A stretch of DNA of 46,507 nt, from contig JAIEMI010000013.1 in the NCBI GenBank assembly GCA_019752235.1, positions 1 through 46,507 on the forward strand, written 5' to 3'. Shown piece by piece: positions 1-10,022 of this stretch; the first letter of the stretch is position 1; the number at the start of each line of letters is the position of its first letter. This DNA is from Rhodospirillaceae bacterium (GTDB lineage: Bacteria; Pseudomonadota; Alphaproteobacteria; Rhodospirillales; Rhodospirillaceae). Made by a program: the position numbers and the translations under genes. The notes beneath the pieces are model-generated. The model saw only the letters and a list, made by a program, of their open reading frames with translations, was not told where the DNA came from and did not search any database.

Positions 1-26
1 CAATATTATTGCTGCGGGGGAAATCC

Positions 27-1358
27 ATGCAGCCCGTTACAAACACCGAGACACCGCCGCACGGCAGGGTCTATCCCTGGGTCGTTGTCGGATTCCTGAT
101 GATCCTCTACACGTCGAGCTATATCGACCGCACGATCCTCAGCCTGCTGGTCAAACCGATCCGCGCCGATCTTGAGATCAGCGATACCCAGTTCAGCCTG
201 CTGGCGGGCTTTGCTTTCGTCATCATGTATTCCATCGCCGGCATTCCCAGCGGCTGGATCGTCGACCGCTGGAGCCGCCGCGGCATCATCTCCATCGGCG
301 TCGGTTTCTGGTCGATCATGACGGCCGCCTGCGGATTGGCGGGCTCCTTCGGCGCATTGTTCGCCGCGCGCGTCGGTGTCGGCATCGGCGAAGCCACGCT
401 GTCGCCCGCCGCATACTCCATCACATCCGACTATTTCAAGGCCAACCGTCTTTCGCGCGCGCTTTCGATCTATGCCCTGGGTATTCCCATCGGTACCGGC
501 CTCGCGCTGATGATCGGCGGCACCGTGGTGCAGGTCGCGAGTGAGGCCGGGCCCACCGACCTGCCGCTGGTCGGCCTGACGAAACCCTGGCAGTTGGTGT
601 TTTTCACCGTGGGCTTGCCGGGATTAGTGCTGGCGGCGCTGACGCTGCTGCTGATCCGCGAACCGCCCCGCGGCGAAACGCTGAAAGACGTGCAGACGCA
701 CGAACGCATCAGGATCGGCGCCACCCTCGCCTACATGTGGCAGCACAAAGCCATCTACAGCTCGGCCTTCCTTGGCGTCGGCTTCTGCGCATTGTTCGCC
801 TACGGCACCAATGCCTGGTATCCGACCTTCCTGCATCGCGTGCACGGCATCTCGATTCCCCAGGCGGGGTTATTCCTCGGCATTTCCTCGGTGGTGTTCG
901 GCGTCGCCGGGGCGCTCTTTGCCGGATGGTGGGCCGACTGGCTGGCGGCGCGCGGACGCAAGGACGCGCAACTGGTGGTGAACTTCTGGTACGGCGTCGG
1001 GCTCTTTACCCTCGGCGCGCTGGGACCGTTGATGCCCAACGCGGGGCTGGCCATGGGCATGATGGCGGGTGCGGCCTTCTTCACCAAAACCGCCATCGGC
1101 GTCATGGCGGCCATGGTGCAGATCGTCACCCCCAACCGCATGCGCGGGCAAGTTTCAGCCGTCTATCTCTTCATGGTGGCTTTGATAGGCCAGGGCCTGG
1201 GCCCGACCGCCGTGGCGCTGTCCACGGACTACATCTTCAACGACGACAACGCCGTGGGCTACGCGCTGGCGCTCGTCGGCACGGTGTTCCTCACGCTGGG
1301 GTGCCTCGCGTTCCTCTATGGCCGCAAGCCGGTGATGGAGAGGCTAGGGCAAATTTAG
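27..1358 (+). CDS. MFS transporter, spinster-like family
   Basis: Twelve-helix major facilitator permease of the inner membrane. The N-terminal half has the layout seen in spinster-like carriers: a first helix ending in SSYIDRTILSLL, then GWIVDRWSRR, the family's loop 2-3 signature (G-x-x-x-D-R-x-x-R-R). A second cytoplasmic loop carries GWWADWLAARGR. Hydrophobic segments cover the rest of the 443 residues. The track ORF begins at a TTG at position 9, but an ATG at 27 follows a GGGGGA ribosome binding site and is preferred. Substrate cannot be read from the sequence. The following SDR gene is convergent and ends 2 bp away, so they are not an operon. The catabolic neighbourhood suggests an organic acid or lipid-like substrate, which is inference. 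Confidence 0.85.
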   Translation: MQPVTNTETPPHGRVYPWVVVGFLMILYTSSYIDRTILSLLVKPIRADLEISDTQFSLLAGFAFVIMYSIAGIPSGWIVDRWSRRGIISIGVGFWSIMTAACGLAGSFGALFAARVGVGIGEATLSPAAYSITSDYFKANRLSRALSIYALGIPIGTGLALMIGGTVVQVASEAGPTDLPLVGLTKPWQLVFFTVGLPGLVLAALTLLLIREPPRGETLKDVQTHERIRIGATLAYMWQHKAIYSSAFLGVGFCALFAYGTNAWYPTFLHRVHGISIPQAGLFLGISSVVFGVAGALFAGWWADWLAARGRKDAQLVVNFWYGVGLFTLGALGPLMPNAGLAMGMMAGAAFFTKTAIGVMAAMVQIVTPNRMRGQVSAVYLFMVALIGQGLGPTAVALSTDYIFNDDNAVGYALALVGTVFLTLGCLAFLYGRKPVMERLGQI

Positions 1359-1359
1359 C

Positions 1360-2115
1360 TCACTGCACCGACATCGCGTTGTCGATCACCATCTCCGCGC
1401 CGTTGACGAATTTCGATTCATCGGACGCCAGATACAGGATCATGTTGGCGACTTCCTCCGGATTGGCGCGGCCCACGGGGCTGCCTTTCTGGAATTCCGG
1501 CAACAAATGTTTCTGCGAGGCGATCTTCACGTCCTCGAACATGGCCGTGTGAATCGGACCGGGATGCACCGAGTTGCAGCGGATATTATACTTGTGCATC
1601 TGGCAATGGACGGCGACGCTTTTTGTCAGCGAGCGCACCGCGCCCTTGGCGGCGCTGTAGGGCAGCAGATGCGCCTGCCCCAACTGCGCGGCGATGGACG
1701 ACAGGTTGATGATGGAACCGCCGCCGCCCTTGCGCATTTCCCGCAAGGCGTGGTGGCAGCCGAGGAACGTGCCTTCAACCATGACGGCGTGGGCGCGGCG
1801 AAAATCGGCCACGGTCGAACTTTCAATGGTGCCGTAGACCAGCACCCCGGCGTTGTTCACCAGAATATCGAGGCCGCCGAGATCCTGCGTGGCGACCTGC
1901 ATGACGGCCTTCCAATCGGCTTCTTCGGCCACATCGTGATGGACGAACTTCGCCGCCTTGCCGATCTCGCGCGCGAGCGCTTCACCGGCCGCGTCCTGCA
2001 CATCGGTCATCAGAACCCAGGCGCCCTCCCGCGCCATGAGGCGCGCGGTGGCCGCGCCGATGCCCGACGCCGCGCCCGTTACAATGGCGACTTTACCTTC
2101 CAGACGTCCAGGCAT
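1360..2115 (-). CDS. SDR-family oxidoreductase
   Basis: Classical short-chain dehydrogenase/reductase of 251 aa, the normal family length. The Rossmann cofactor motif TGAASGIG lies near residue 14, and the acidic residue in LMTDVQ favours NAD over NADP. NNAG follows near residue 90. The catalytic Ser is in NLSSIAAQ and the Tyr-x-x-x-Lys pair in PYSAAKGA. Start ATG 2115 is chosen because GGGAGAGGGAG lies just upstream; the track ORF extends 37 codons further without support. It is divergent from the HpcH/HpaI aldolase, and the two start codons are only about 70 bp apart, so they probably share a regulatory region. The substrate is an unidentified secondary alcohol or ketone. Confidence 0.88.
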   Translation of the reverse strand: MPGRLEGKVAIVTGAASGIGAATARLMAREGAWVLMTDVQDAAGEALAREIGKAAKFVHHDVAEEADWKAVMQVATQDLGGLDILVNNAGVLVYGTIESSTVADFRRAHAVMVEGTFLGCHHALREMRKGGGGSIINLSSIAAQLGQAHLLPYSAAKGAVRSLTKSVAVHCQMHKYNIRCNSVHPGPIHTAMFEDVKIASQKHLLPEFQKGSPVGRANPEEVANMILYLASDESKFVNGAEMVIDNAMSVQ

Positions 2116-2182
2116 GATCTCCCTCTCCCACACTATGGATCGGATGATACTCTCTACCGGCTTGAAACGGGGAGATATCATT

Positions 2183-2944
2183 ATGACGCGCATCCGCAAT
2201 CCGCTGCGCCGTAAGTTCGCGGCCAAGGAGACCGCTTACGGTCTGTGGGTGACTCTGGAAAGCGCGACCGTGTCCGAGATCGCCGCCGAGATCGGCCTCG
2301 ACTGGATTTGCGTCGACATGGAGCACGGCAGCCTGGATTACCGCGATGTGGTGCACCATGCCCGCGCGGTGCGCGGCGGCGACACCGCCGTGCTGGTGCG
2401 GGTGCCGTCGCCGACCATCGACAGCATCAAGCGGGCGCTGGATCTGGGCGTGGACGGCATCATTCTCCCCCTCGTCCGTTCGGCGGCGGAATTGAAAGAA
2501 GCGTTCGGCTACGCGCGCTATCCCACGACGGGCGTGCGCGCCATCGGCGGCGACCGCGCCGTGCGCTGGGGCCTCAAGATGGATGAATATCTGGATACGG
2601 CGAACCAGGAAATCCTGGTGATCCCCAATATCGAGACCGCCGACGCCTCCGCCGCCATCACCGACATCTTGGCGGTGCCGGGCTTGGAGGCGATTTTCTT
2701 CGGACCCTACGACCTGTCCGCCAGCGTGGGGCATTTCAAGCTGTGGGAAGGTCCGGGCGTAGCCGAGGATATTCTGCGCATGAAGAAATTAGCTGCCGAC
2801 CGGAGCATCGCGGCCGGCGTGGTCGCGACAGGCCCGGACGACCTGAAGCAGCGCCGCGCGCAGGGCTTCGAGATGATCGCGCTGGGCAGCGACACCACCA
2901 TGATGATCCGCACCATCAAAGGATTGCTGGACGCCGCGAAATAG
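2183..2944 (+). CDS. HpcH/HpaI aldolase family protein
   Basis: A 253-aa TIM-barrel class II pyruvate aldolase of the HpcH/HpaI (PF03328) family, cytosolic. Family members cleave 2-keto-3-deoxy acids or 4-hydroxy-2-oxo acids to pyruvate plus an aldehyde using a divalent metal. Recognised features are VDMEHGSLDY early on, RALDLGVDGIILPLV, the IPNIET metal-binding Glu region and FFGPYDLSAS. The chosen ATG at 2183 follows GGGGAGA; the track ORF reads back into the divergent SDR gene. Together with the neighbouring dehydratase and FAH-type hydrolase it could form a small sugar-acid or aromatic-acid route, but the exact substrate is not determined. Confidence 0.88.
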   Translation: MTRIRNPLRRKFAAKETAYGLWVTLESATVSEIAAEIGLDWICVDMEHGSLDYRDVVHHARAVRGGDTAVLVRVPSPTIDSIKRALDLGVDGIILPLVRSAAELKEAFGYARYPTTGVRAIGGDRAVRWGLKMDEYLDTANQEILVIPNIETADASAAITDILAVPGLEAIFFGPYDLSASVGHFKLWEGPGVAEDILRMKKLAADRSIAAGVVATGPDDLKQRRAQGFEMIALGSDTTMMIRTIKGLLDAAK

Positions 2945-2953
2945 AACTCAGAC

Positions 2954-3053
2954 TGTCATCCCGGCCGAGTGAAACGAGAGCCGGGATCCATCGTGCAAAA
3001 TGCTCCGCTTGGAGTTGAAGGCACGATGGATCCCCGCTTTCGCGGGGACGACA
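2954..3053. repeat. REP-like intergenic repeat (TGTCAT...GACA ends)
   Basis: Intergenic element between convergent genes. It begins TGTCATCCCGGCC, contains a long inverted repeat (GGATCCATCGTGC with GCACGATGGATCC) and ends in CGCGGGGACGACA. The same end sequences recur at 4872, 6809 and 43301. It may also act as a bidirectional terminator through its hairpins. Confidence 0.6.
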
Positions 3054-3078
3054 ACCGAATTTTAGTTCAGCGGTCCAT

Positions 3079-4848
3079 CTAAATATCCGCGTACACGTGC
3101 GTCTCAGCCGCAGCGCCCGGATGCGTCACGGCGCCGTCGCAGGCGTCGCCTACCAGCGTCTTGTACTTCCACAGCGCGCCGGACTCGTTGTCGGTCTTGC
3201 GCGGCTTCCAGGCGGCGCGGCGCTTATCCAGTTCCTCCTTCGAGACTTCCAGATCCAGCGTCCCGGCATCGCCGTCGATGGAGATCATGTCGCCGTCCTT
3301 CACCAGGGCGATGGGTCCGCCCACCGCCGCTTCGGGCCCTACGTGGCCGACGCACAGCCCGCGCGTGCCGCCAGAGAAACGGCCGTCGGTCACCAGGGCG
3401 ACCTTCTCGCCCATGCCCTGCCCGTACAGCGCCGCCGTGGTGGTCAGCGTCTCGCGCATGCCGGGCCCGCCGCGCGGACCCTCGTAGCGGATGACGATGA
3501 CGTCGCCTTCCTTGTAGTTCTTTTTCTGCACTTCCTGGAAGGCAAGAATCTCGTTATCGAAGCAGCGGGCGGGACCGCGGAACTTGCGGTTCTTGATGCC
3601 GGCCACTTTCACGATGCTGCCTTGCGGCGCCAAGGTGCCCTTCAAGCCGATGACACCGCCCGTGGGCGAGAACGGATTGGAGGTCTTGCGGATAATGTCC
3701 TGGTCCGTCGGGATCACGACGTCGCGCAGGTTTTCCTCAATCGTCCGGCCCGTCACGGTCATGCAATCGCCGTGCAGGTAGCCGCCGTCCAGCAGCGCCT
3801 TCATCAGTACCGGAATGCCGCCGATCTTGAACAGATCGAGCGCCACGTATTTCCCGGCGGGCTTCAGGTCGGCGATATAAGGGGTCTTTTTGAAGATCTC
3901 GCACATGTCGTCGAGGCTGAATTTGATGCCCGCTTCGTGCGCCATGGCCGGCAGGTGCAGGCCGGCGTTGGTGGACCCGCCCGCCGCCGCCACCGTTACA
4001 GCGGCATTCTCGAAGGCGTTGCGCGTCGCGATGTCGCGCGGACGCAAGCCCATGGCGATCAGGCGCATCACCTGCGCACCGGCTTCCTTGGCGTAGCGGT
4101 CGTGCTCGGCCTGATAGGCGGTCGGGATGCTTGCGGAGAACGGCAGCGCGAGGCCGATGGCTTCGCTCACCGTCGCCATGGTGTTGGCGGTGAACTGGCC
4201 CGCGCAAGCGCCCGCCGAAGGGCACGCCGCGAATTCCAGCTCGTGCAATTCGCGCTCGGTCATCTTGCCCGCCGCGTATTGGCCGACGCCTTCATAGACG
4301 TCGATGATGCTGACGTCCTTGCCCTTGAAGCGGCCCGGCAGGATGGACCCGCCGTACAGGAATACCGACGGCACGTTGAGGCGCAGCATCGCCATCATCA
4401 TGCCCGGCAGCGTCTTGTCGCAGCCCGCCAGGCACACCATGGCGTCGTAGCAGTGGCCGCGCATGGTCAGCTCGACGGAGTCCGCGATCAGATCCCGCGA
4501 CGGCAGCGATGACTTCATGCCGGGGTTTCCCATGCCGATCCCGTCGGTGACGGAGATGGCCGTGAACTCCTTGGGCAGGCCGCCCATCTCGCGCACGCCG
4601 CCTTTCACCACCTGGGCCTGGCGATGCAGGTCCGCGTTGCAGGGCGTCACCTCGTTCCACACGGTGGCGACGCCGACGATGGGCGAATGCACTTCTTCCT
4701 CGGTCACGCCCGTGCCGTAGAACAACGCGCGGTGCGCGGCGCGTTCGGGGCCTTCGGTGGCATGACGGCTGGGCAGTTTCGATTTGTCGTACTTCGGCCG
4801 CGTGCTCGGCGGTGGCGCGAACTTCGACCGCTTCTGATCGTCCGGCAT
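3079..4848 (-). CDS. Dihydroxy-acid dehydratase family protein (IlvD/Edd), plant/mycobacterial type
   Basis: A 589-aa iron-sulfur dehydratase of the IlvD/Edd family, cytosolic. It shows the three conserved cysteine regions: [16 protein letters not shown] and [16 protein letters not shown]. These would hold the cluster and the catalytic metal. The N-terminus ([16 protein letters not shown]) resembles the shorter plant/mycobacterial branch rather than E. coli IlvD. ATG 4848 follows GAGGAGGG and removes 17 residues from the track ORF. Canonical activity is dehydration of 2,3-dihydroxy-isovalerate in valine and isoleucine synthesis, but sugar-acid dehydratases belong to the same family. The aldolase and FAH neighbours make a catabolic role plausible. 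A second, E. coli-like ilvD lies 2.5 kb away. Confidence 0.87.
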   Translation of the reverse strand: MPDDQKRSKFAPPPSTRPKYDKSKLPSRHATEGPERAAHRALFYGTGVTEEEVHSPIVGVATVWNEVTPCNADLHRQAQVVKGGVREMGGLPKEFTAISVTDGIGMGNPGMKSSLPSRDLIADSVELTMRGHCYDAMVCLAGCDKTLPGMMMAMLRLNVPSVFLYGGSILPGRFKGKDVSIIDVYEGVGQYAAGKMTERELHELEFAACPSAGACAGQFTANTMATVSEAIGLALPFSASIPTAYQAEHDRYAKEAGAQVMRLIAMGLRPRDIATRNAFENAAVTVAAAGGSTNAGLHLPAMAHEAGIKFSLDDMCEIFKKTPYIADLKPAGKYVALDLFKIGGIPVLMKALLDGGYLHGDCMTVTGRTIEENLRDVVIPTDQDIIRKTSNPFSPTGGVIGLKGTLAPQGSIVKVAGIKNRKFRGPARCFDNEILAFQEVQKKNYKEGDVIVIRYEGPRGGPGMRETLTTTAALYGQGMGEKVALVTDGRFSGGTRGLCVGHVGPEAAVGGPIALVKDGDMISIDGDAGTLDLEVSKEELDKRRAAWKPRKTDNESGALWKYKTLVGDACDGAVTHPGAAAETHVYADI

Positions 4849-4871
4849 GGAACCCTCCTCTTTCACTCGCT

Positions 4872-4980
4872 TGTCATCCCCGCGAAGGCGGGGATCCATT
4901 TCTCATACGCATGGTCCGGCGTAGGCTGGACCATGGACCCGGATCGCGCGCCGCCATCGCGGCGCTTGTCCGGGGTGACA
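4872..4980. repeat. REP-like intergenic repeat
   Basis: Begins TGTCATCCCCGCGAAGGCG and ends CCGGGGTGACA, with internal inverted repeats (ATGGTCC with GGACCAT; GCGCGCCGCC with GGCGGC-like arms). It sits between the FAH hydrolase gene and the dehydratase gene. It belongs to the same family as the repeats at 2954, 6809 and 43301. Confidence 0.6.
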
Positions 4981-4988
4981 GTCGGCAT

Positions 4989-5912
4989 TTAAAACGCCGA
5001 CTTCTTCACTTTATCGGCCTTGATCTTATTTTCGACCGCGCCGATGCCTTCGATCTCACAGCGCACCACATCGCCCGCTTTGAGATAGACCGGATTGGGA
5101 TCGGCCAGGATCACGCCTGCGGGAGATCCCATGGAGATCATGTCCCCAGGATACAGCGTCATGATGGTGCTGCAATGAGACACCACACGCTCCACCGGAA
5201 AAATCAAATCGCTTGTGTCGTCGTTCTGGCGGACTTTGCCGTTCACCAGCGTGCGCACCTTCATGACCCGCCCCGTGGGGAACTCGTCCAGCGTCACCAA
5301 CGCGGGACCGCACGGACAGAAGGTATCAAAGCTCTTGCCCGGAAAGTGCACGCGATAGAACAGCGCCTGCCCTTCCGCCAACTGCACATCACGCGCCGAT
5401 ACATCGTTCATCACCATGTAGCCGGCGATGTAGTTGCGAATTTTCTCCACCGGGATGCGCCGCGCCGTCTTGCCGATCACGGCCACCAGTTCGCACTCGT
5501 AATCCAATTTCTTGGTTTCCGGCGGCAGGACAATGTCGTCGAAAGGTCCGCTCACCGTGGACGTTGCCTTGGCGATCACCATCGGGCGGATCGGCGGCTC
5601 CACACTGCCGGTCAGACCTTCCAACTCCTTCATGTGTGAATAGGTATTGAGGCCGGAGATGATCAGCTTGCGCGGCTCGCCCACGGGCGCGGCCAGCTTG
5701 GCCTTGCGCAACGGAATGCTCGGCACCTTGGCGTCAAGTTTGAGTTTCTTGAGGGTCTGCTTCCAGCCGGACTGTTCCAGCAGCGCGCGCACCGATGAAA
5801 CCGGTTTCGCGCCGCGGGTCTTTTTCATCAGGGCTTCGAGATCGAGGATTTTGCCCTCGTGCTGGACCCCCGCACGGACGTCCTTACCTTTGCGGTAGCT
5901 GACCAGTCTCAT
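4989..5912 (-). CDS. Fumarylacetoacetate hydrolase family protein
   Basis: A 307-aa FAH-fold enzyme. The C-terminal catalytic domain carries the divalent-metal ligands in DYECELVAVIG and the downstream NDVSARD motif. The C-terminal GDMISMGSPAGV stretch is typical of family members that hydrolyse acylpyruvates or decarboxylate and isomerise oxo-acids. The N-terminal 70 residues match the small FAH N-terminal domain (RLVSYRKGKDVRAGV...). The ATG at 5912 follows an AGGAGGGGGGA ribosome binding site. Gene order (FAH, dehydratase) on the same strand, separated only by a repeat, suggests a shared catabolic role. The substrate cannot be deduced; related enzymes act in homoprotocatechuate, tyrosine and L-fucose breakdown. 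Confidence 0.87.
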   Translation of the reverse strand: MRLVSYRKGKDVRAGVQHEGKILDLEALMKKTRGAKPVSSVRALLEQSGWKQTLKKLKLDAKVPSIPLRKAKLAAPVGEPRKLIISGLNTYSHMKELEGLTGSVEPPIRPMVIAKATSTVSGPFDDIVLPPETKKLDYECELVAVIGKTARRIPVEKIRNYIAGYMVMNDVSARDVQLAEGQALFYRVHFPGKSFDTFCPCGPALVTLDEFPTGRVMKVRTLVNGKVRQNDDTSDLIFPVERVVSHCSTIMTLYPGDMISMGSPAGVILADPNPVYLKAGDVVRCEIEGIGAVENKIKADKVKKSAF

Positions 5913-5984
5913 AACGCTCCCCCCTCCTGAATTGGTAAGATAAGCTAACCATTACATCCGTTGAAATGAAGGGGCTTGTCGGCG

Positions 5985-6794
5985 GTGACGTGGAATTTCG
6001 ACTTCCTGCAACAGCTGGATGAACGGCGCTTGTCAAATGGACGTGTGTTCATGTCTGGGCGCGGCAGCGGGCCGGCGCTGCTGTTCGTGCACGGCGGTTT
6101 TCACGGCGCATGGTGCTGGTCCCGGTTTCTGCACTTTTTTAGGTCGCAAAACGTACCTGTCTCGGCGGTGGACCTTCGCGGTCACGGCGGTTTGCCGCAA
6201 AGCGATACATTTCTGAAAGACGGCGTGCGCGAGATGGCGGCGGATGTAACAGAAGCCGCCGCGACCGTCGGCGGTCCCATTGTGCTGGTGGGGCACAGCC
6301 TCGGCGCGCTGGTGGCCATGGCCGCCTCCGAACGGATCAAACCGGCGGGATTGATTTTGCTCGCCCCCTCGCCGCCCAGCGACGTGCCCGAGGTGCGCCG
6401 CCTGCCGCCGTTTCCTGAAGGCCGGCTGATCGCCGTTCCGCCGCCGGAGCGCACACGCAAATGGTTCCTGTCGGGTTACAGCGGCGATGACATCACGCCC
6501 TATCAGGCGCGGATGACGCCGGAGAGCCCCGCGTTCCTCAACGACCGCTATCTCGCGCGTATTTCAGCGAAACCGGAGTGGGTGCAAGGACCGACGCTAT
6601 GCGTGTCGGCGGGCAAGGACGACACGCTCCTGCATCCCGCCGGGCAGGACGAAGCGATCGCAGCTTACTACGGCGCGGAATTTCAAAGCATTCCGGAAGC
6701 AGGACATTGCCTCATGGCCGATGATTCAACCGAGACATCGGGGAAGCTGCTCTTAGATTGGCTAAAGCGCCAGAAGTTAGGGGGCACAATCTAA
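5985..6794 (+). CDS. Alpha/beta-fold hydrolase
   Basis: About 270 aa with the alpha/beta hydrolase fold. The oxyanion motif HGGFHGAWCW, the VDLRGHG turn, the nucleophile elbow GHSLG and the C-terminal catalytic His in EAGHCLM are all visible. It is a complete cytosolic esterase, lipase or C-C hydrolase-like enzyme. The track places a TTG start at 5976; the GTG at 5985 with GAAGGGG about ten bases upstream is equally or more likely, so the start is uncertain by three codons. It is divergent from the FAH gene with a short shared upstream region. The substrate is unknown. Confidence 0.85.
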   Translation: MTWNFDFLQQLDERRLSNGRVFMSGRGSGPALLFVHGGFHGAWCWSRFLHFFRSQNVPVSAVDLRGHGGLPQSDTFLKDGVREMAADVTEAAATVGGPIVLVGHSLGALVAMAASERIKPAGLILLAPSPPSDVPEVRRLPPFPEGRLIAVPPPERTRKWFLSGYSGDDITPYQARMTPESPAFLNDRYLARISAKPEWVQGPTLCVSAGKDDTLLHPAGQDEAIAAYYGAEFQSIPEAGHCLMADDSTETSGKLLLDWLKRQKLGGTI

Positions 6795-6808
6795 GTCTCA
6801 CAAAAACT

Positions 6809-6845
6809 TGTCATCCCCGCGAAAGCGAAGTGCGTCCGGGATGAC
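6809..6845. repeat. Short REP-like repeat
   Basis: A reduced copy of the repeat family: TGTCATCCCCGCGAAAGCG at one end and CCGGGATGAC at the other. It lies between two convergent genes. Confidence 0.5.
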
Positions 6846-6853
6846 GACCGAGG

Positions 6854-7300
6854 TTAGGCCATCCACCCCGGGATTGCCGCCGCCTGCTTGATCCACTTCT
6901 TCATCTGGACCTCGTCGAAATCATTTTCCCGAATATCGATCCAGCGCGCGTCTTTACTTGTCCCGCCCGAGGGCCCACCTTTCACCGCGGCGCCCTTGAA
7001 AAACGTTACCTTGATGTATTTGGTAAAGACGTGGAACGAGACGAACCAGCCGTGACCTTCGATGCCGTAAAACGGCGAGTTCCATTTCACCGCTTTCCGG
7101 ACCTTGGGCACGGTGCGCACGATCAGCGCGTCCAGGTTCTTGGCGAGGTCGTGCTTCCATCCTGAGAGTGCCGCGATATAGGTCCGCACCGGCGGCGCGC
7201 CGTCACCCTTGGCGACCCGCGGATTGCCGCCCGCGAGCAGAACGGCCTTTTTGCGCGCTCTGGCGGGCGGTTTCTTTTTGGCGGATTTTCTCGCGGCCAT
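6854..7300 (-). CDS. DUF1801 domain protein
   Basis: A 148-aa protein with a basic, Lys/Ala/Arg-rich N-terminal tail (ARKSAKKKPPARARKK) and a DUF1801/YdhG-like fold after about residue 35. Recognised stretches are KWNSPFYGIEGHGWFVSF and KVTFFKGA. Family function is unknown; the fold is small, cytosolic and often found singly. The ATG at 7300 lies 6 bp downstream of the ilvD stop, and its GGAG ribosome binding site sits at the ilvD end, so the two are probably co-transcribed. The basic tail could bind nucleic acid, which is speculation. Confidence 0.8.
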   Translation of the reverse strand: MAARKSAKKKPPARARKKAVLLAGGNPRVAKGDGAPPVRTYIAALSGWKHDLAKNLDALIVRTVPKVRKAVKWNSPFYGIEGHGWFVSFHVFTKYIKVTFFKGAAVKGGPSGGTSKDARWIDIRENDFDEVQMKKWIKQAAAIPGWMA

Positions 7301-7305
7301 GCATT

Positions 7306-9147
7306 CTAAGCTCCGATCTTCGACAGATCGCGCACCGCGCCTTCCGACGCGCTCGCGGCCAGTGCGGCGTAGGCGCGCAACGCGGCCGTGACCTTCCGGT
7401 CGCGGTTGACGGGCTGCCAAGCCTTGGCCCCGCGGGCCTTCATTTCGGTGCGGCGCTTTTCAAGCTCGGCATCGCTCACCTCGATATGCAGCGTGCGGCT
7501 CGGGATGTCGATGACGACAATGTCGCCCTCGTTCACCAGACCGATGTTGCCGCCGCTGGCGGCTTCCGGCGAGATGTGGCCGATGGACAGGCCCGAGGTG
7601 CCGCCGGAGAAACGGCCGTCGGTGACGAGCGCGCAGACTTTATCCAGGCCCATGGATTTCAGATAGCTGGTCGGATACAGCATTTCCTGCATGCCCGGGC
7701 CGCCCTTGGGGCCTTCGTAACGGATCACCACCACGTCGCCCGCCTTGATCTTCTTGCCGAGAATCGCCGAGACGGCGTCCTCCATGCTTTCCATGACGCG
7801 CGCGGGCCCCTTGAAGGTCATCATGGATTTATCGACGCCCGCGGTTTTCACGATGCAGCCGTCCTCGGCGATGTTGCCGCGCAGCACGGCGAGACCGCCG
7901 TCCTGGTTGAAGGCGTGCGCCTTGTCGCGGATCACGCCCTTGGCGCGGTCGGTATCGAGTTCCTTGTAGAGGCTCTTCTGGCTGAAAGCGACCGACGTGC
8001 GGATACCGCCCGGCGCGGCCTTGTAGAATTCGCGGATCTCATCGTTATTGCTGCGCATCACGTCCCAGCGGTCGATGGCGTCGCCCAGGGTGGCCGTATG
8101 CACGGTGCTGACGCTGCGGTCGATGAGCCCGGCGCGGTCCAGTTCGCCGAGAATGGCGAAGATACCGCCGGCGCGGTGCACGTCTTCGATGTGGACGTCG
8201 GCGATCGACGGCGCGACCTTGCACAGGTGCGGCACTTTGCGCGACAGGCGGTCGATGTCATCCATCGTGAACGGCACCTCGCCTTCGTGCGCGGCGGCCA
8301 GCAGATGCAGCACGGTGTTGGTGGAACCGCCCATGGCGATATCGAGCGTCATGGCGTTTTCGAACGCGGCGAAGGTCGCGATGTTGCGCGGCAGGACCGA
8401 GGCGTCGTCCTTCTCGTAATAACGCTTCGCGATATCGACGATGCGGCGGCCCGTATCCAGGAACAATTCCTTCCGGTTGAGGTGCGTCGCCAGAACGGTG
8501 CCGTTGCCCGGCAGCCCGAGGCCCAGCGCTTCCACCAGACAGTTCATGGAGTTGGCGGTGAACATACCCGAGCACGAGCCGCACGTGGGGCACGCGTGCT
8601 TTTCGTACTCTTCGACTTCCTTGTCGCTGATGTTCGGATTGCTGGCGACGATCATGGCGTCGACCACGTCGATGGCATGACCCTTATCCATCTTGCCGGC
8701 TTCCATGGGCCCGCCTGAGACGAAGACCGTCGGGATGTTAAGGCGCATGGCGGCCATCAACATGCCCGGCGTGATCTTGTCGCAGTTGGAGATACAGACC
8801 AGGGCGTCGGCGCAATGGGCATTGACCATGTACTCGACGCTGTCGGCGATCAGTTCGCGCGACGGCAAGCTGTAAAGCATGCCGCCGTGGCCCATGGCGA
8901 TGCCGTCATCAACGGCGATGGTGTTGAATTCGCGGCCCACGCCGCCGGCGGCGTAGATCTGTTCCGCGACCAGCTGCCCCATGTCCTTCAGGTGCACGTG
9001 GCCGGGCACGAACTGGGTGAAGGAGTTGGCCACCGCGATGATCGGCTTTTTGAAGTCGGCATCGACCATGCCCGTGGCGCGCCACAGGCTGCGGGCGCCG
9101 GCCATGTTGCGGCCCTGGGTGGTGGTTCTGGAACGGTAGGTAGGCAT
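7306..9147 (-). CDS. ilvD: Dihydroxy-acid dehydratase
   Basis: A 613-aa enzyme of E. coli IlvD length that dehydrates 2,3-dihydroxy-isovalerate and 2,3-dihydroxy-3-methylvalerate in branched-chain amino acid synthesis. The N-terminus ([20 protein letters not shown]) is nearly the E. coli one. The iron-sulfur cysteines lie in [10 protein letters not shown] and [18 protein letters not shown], and the active-site region is [18 protein letters not shown] 9147 has a GGGGAGA ribosome binding site; the 16 extra N-terminal residues of the track ORF are unsupported. It is followed at once by the DUF1801 gene. This is probably the housekeeping copy; the paralogue at 3079-4848 is more divergent. Confidence 0.95.
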   Translation of the reverse strand: MPTYRSRTTTQGRNMAGARSLWRATGMVDADFKKPIIAVANSFTQFVPGHVHLKDMGQLVAEQIYAAGGVGREFNTIAVDDGIAMGHGGMLYSLPSRELIADSVEYMVNAHCADALVCISNCDKITPGMLMAAMRLNIPTVFVSGGPMEAGKMDKGHAIDVVDAMIVASNPNISDKEVEEYEKHACPTCGSCSGMFTANSMNCLVEALGLGLPGNGTVLATHLNRKELFLDTGRRIVDIAKRYYEKDDASVLPRNIATFAAFENAMTLDIAMGGSTNTVLHLLAAAHEGEVPFTMDDIDRLSRKVPHLCKVAPSIADVHIEDVHRAGGIFAILGELDRAGLIDRSVSTVHTATLGDAIDRWDVMRSNNDEIREFYKAAPGGIRTSVAFSQKSLYKELDTDRAKGVIRDKAHAFNQDGGLAVLRGNIAEDGCIVKTAGVDKSMMTFKGPARVMESMEDAVSAILGKKIKAGDVVVIRYEGPKGGPGMQEMLYPTSYLKSMGLDKVCALVTDGRFSGGTSGLSIGHISPEAASGGNIGLVNEGDIVVIDIPSRTLHIEVSDAELEKRRTEMKARGAKAWQPVNRDRKVTAALRAYAALAASASEGAVRDLSKIGA

Positions 9148-9248
9148 AGGGATCTCCCCGATGTGCGGAGTGGATTGCGGTTTGGCCGGGAGCATAGTTA
9201 ATTTGCCCCGCGTATCAATGGTTTTAGATCGGTTTTTAGGGGTGCCCC

Positions 9249-10022
9249 GTGAGCGACAAAAAGAAGATTTTCATCATCTACGCGCATCCCGAGCCCCGCT
9301 CCCTGAACGGCTCCTTGAAGGACTTTGCCGTTACATTCCTGCGGAGTCAGGGACATGAGGTCCAAGTGTCTGACCTTTATGCCATGAAATGGCGGGCCGA
9401 GGCCGATGGCCGGGATTTCCCCCAGCGCGATCCTCATGAGCGCCTCGTCTATAACGCCGCCAGCCGCGATGCCTTTATCAACGGCACCCAAGCCCCCGAG
9501 ATCATCGCCGAGCAGGAAAAACTCATGTGGGCCGACGCGGTCATCATGCAGTTTCCCCTGTGGTGGTACGCCATGCCCGCGATCCTCAAAGGCTGGGTGG
9601 ACCGCGTGTATGCGCGCCGCTTTGCCTACGGCGTCGGCAATAAGGGTTACACACGTTTCGGCGAAGGCAACCTGAAAGGCAAACGCGCCATGCTGGCGGT
9701 GACCGTGGGGCCCGAGCGGGAACACTACGCACCCCGCGCCGTACACGGCTACATCGATGATCTGCTCTTCCCCATCACCCACGGCATTCTTTATTACCCG
9801 GGCATGGACGTGCTGCCGTCCTGCGTGTTCTTCAAAGCCGCCGCCGTCCCGCCGGACGGGTTTGACGCCGTCGCGGCGCAATACCGCGCCCGCCTGGAAA
9901 CCTTGTTCACCGCCGATCCTATTCCGTTCCGCGCGCAGAACGGCGGCGATTACGACGAGAATTTCCATTTGAAGCCGGGGCTTGAAGGTTCAAAAACCGG
10001 CTTTGCAATCCACCAACGGTGA
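9249..10022 (+). CDS. NAD(P)H:quinone oxidoreductase-like flavoprotein (flavodoxin fold)
   Basis: A 257-aa flavodoxin-like reductase of the NQO1/MdaB/KefF type. The N-terminal [16 protein letters not shown] holds the FMN/FAD phosphate loop. [20 protein letters not shown] is the classic flavin-binding and dimer segment of NQO1-type quinone reductases. Such enzymes carry out two-electron reduction of quinones and limit redox cycling. It starts with GTG at 9249 and ends just before the convergent copper ATPase gene, which terminates at 10023. A role in protection from copper or quinone stress would fit this position but is inference. Confidence 0.87.
   Translation: MSDKKKIFIIYAHPEPRSLNGSLKDFAVTFLRSQGHEVQVSDLYAMKWRAEADGRDFPQRDPHERLVYNAASRDAFINGTQAPEIIAEQEKLMWADAVIMQFPLWWYAMPAILKGWVDRVYARRFAYGVGNKGYTRFGEGNLKGKRAMLAVTVGPEREHYAPRAVHGYIDDLLFPITHGILYYPGMDVLPSCVFFKAAAVPPDGFDAVAAQYRARLETLFTADPIPFRAQNGGDYDENFHLKPGLEGSKTGFAIHQR

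Noticed and set aside
3097-4512. 471-aa plus-strand ORF
   Set aside because: Shadow of the IlvD/Edd paralogue.
7168-8718. 516-aa plus-strand ORF
   Set aside because: Shadow of ilvD; atypical composition and no ribosome binding site.
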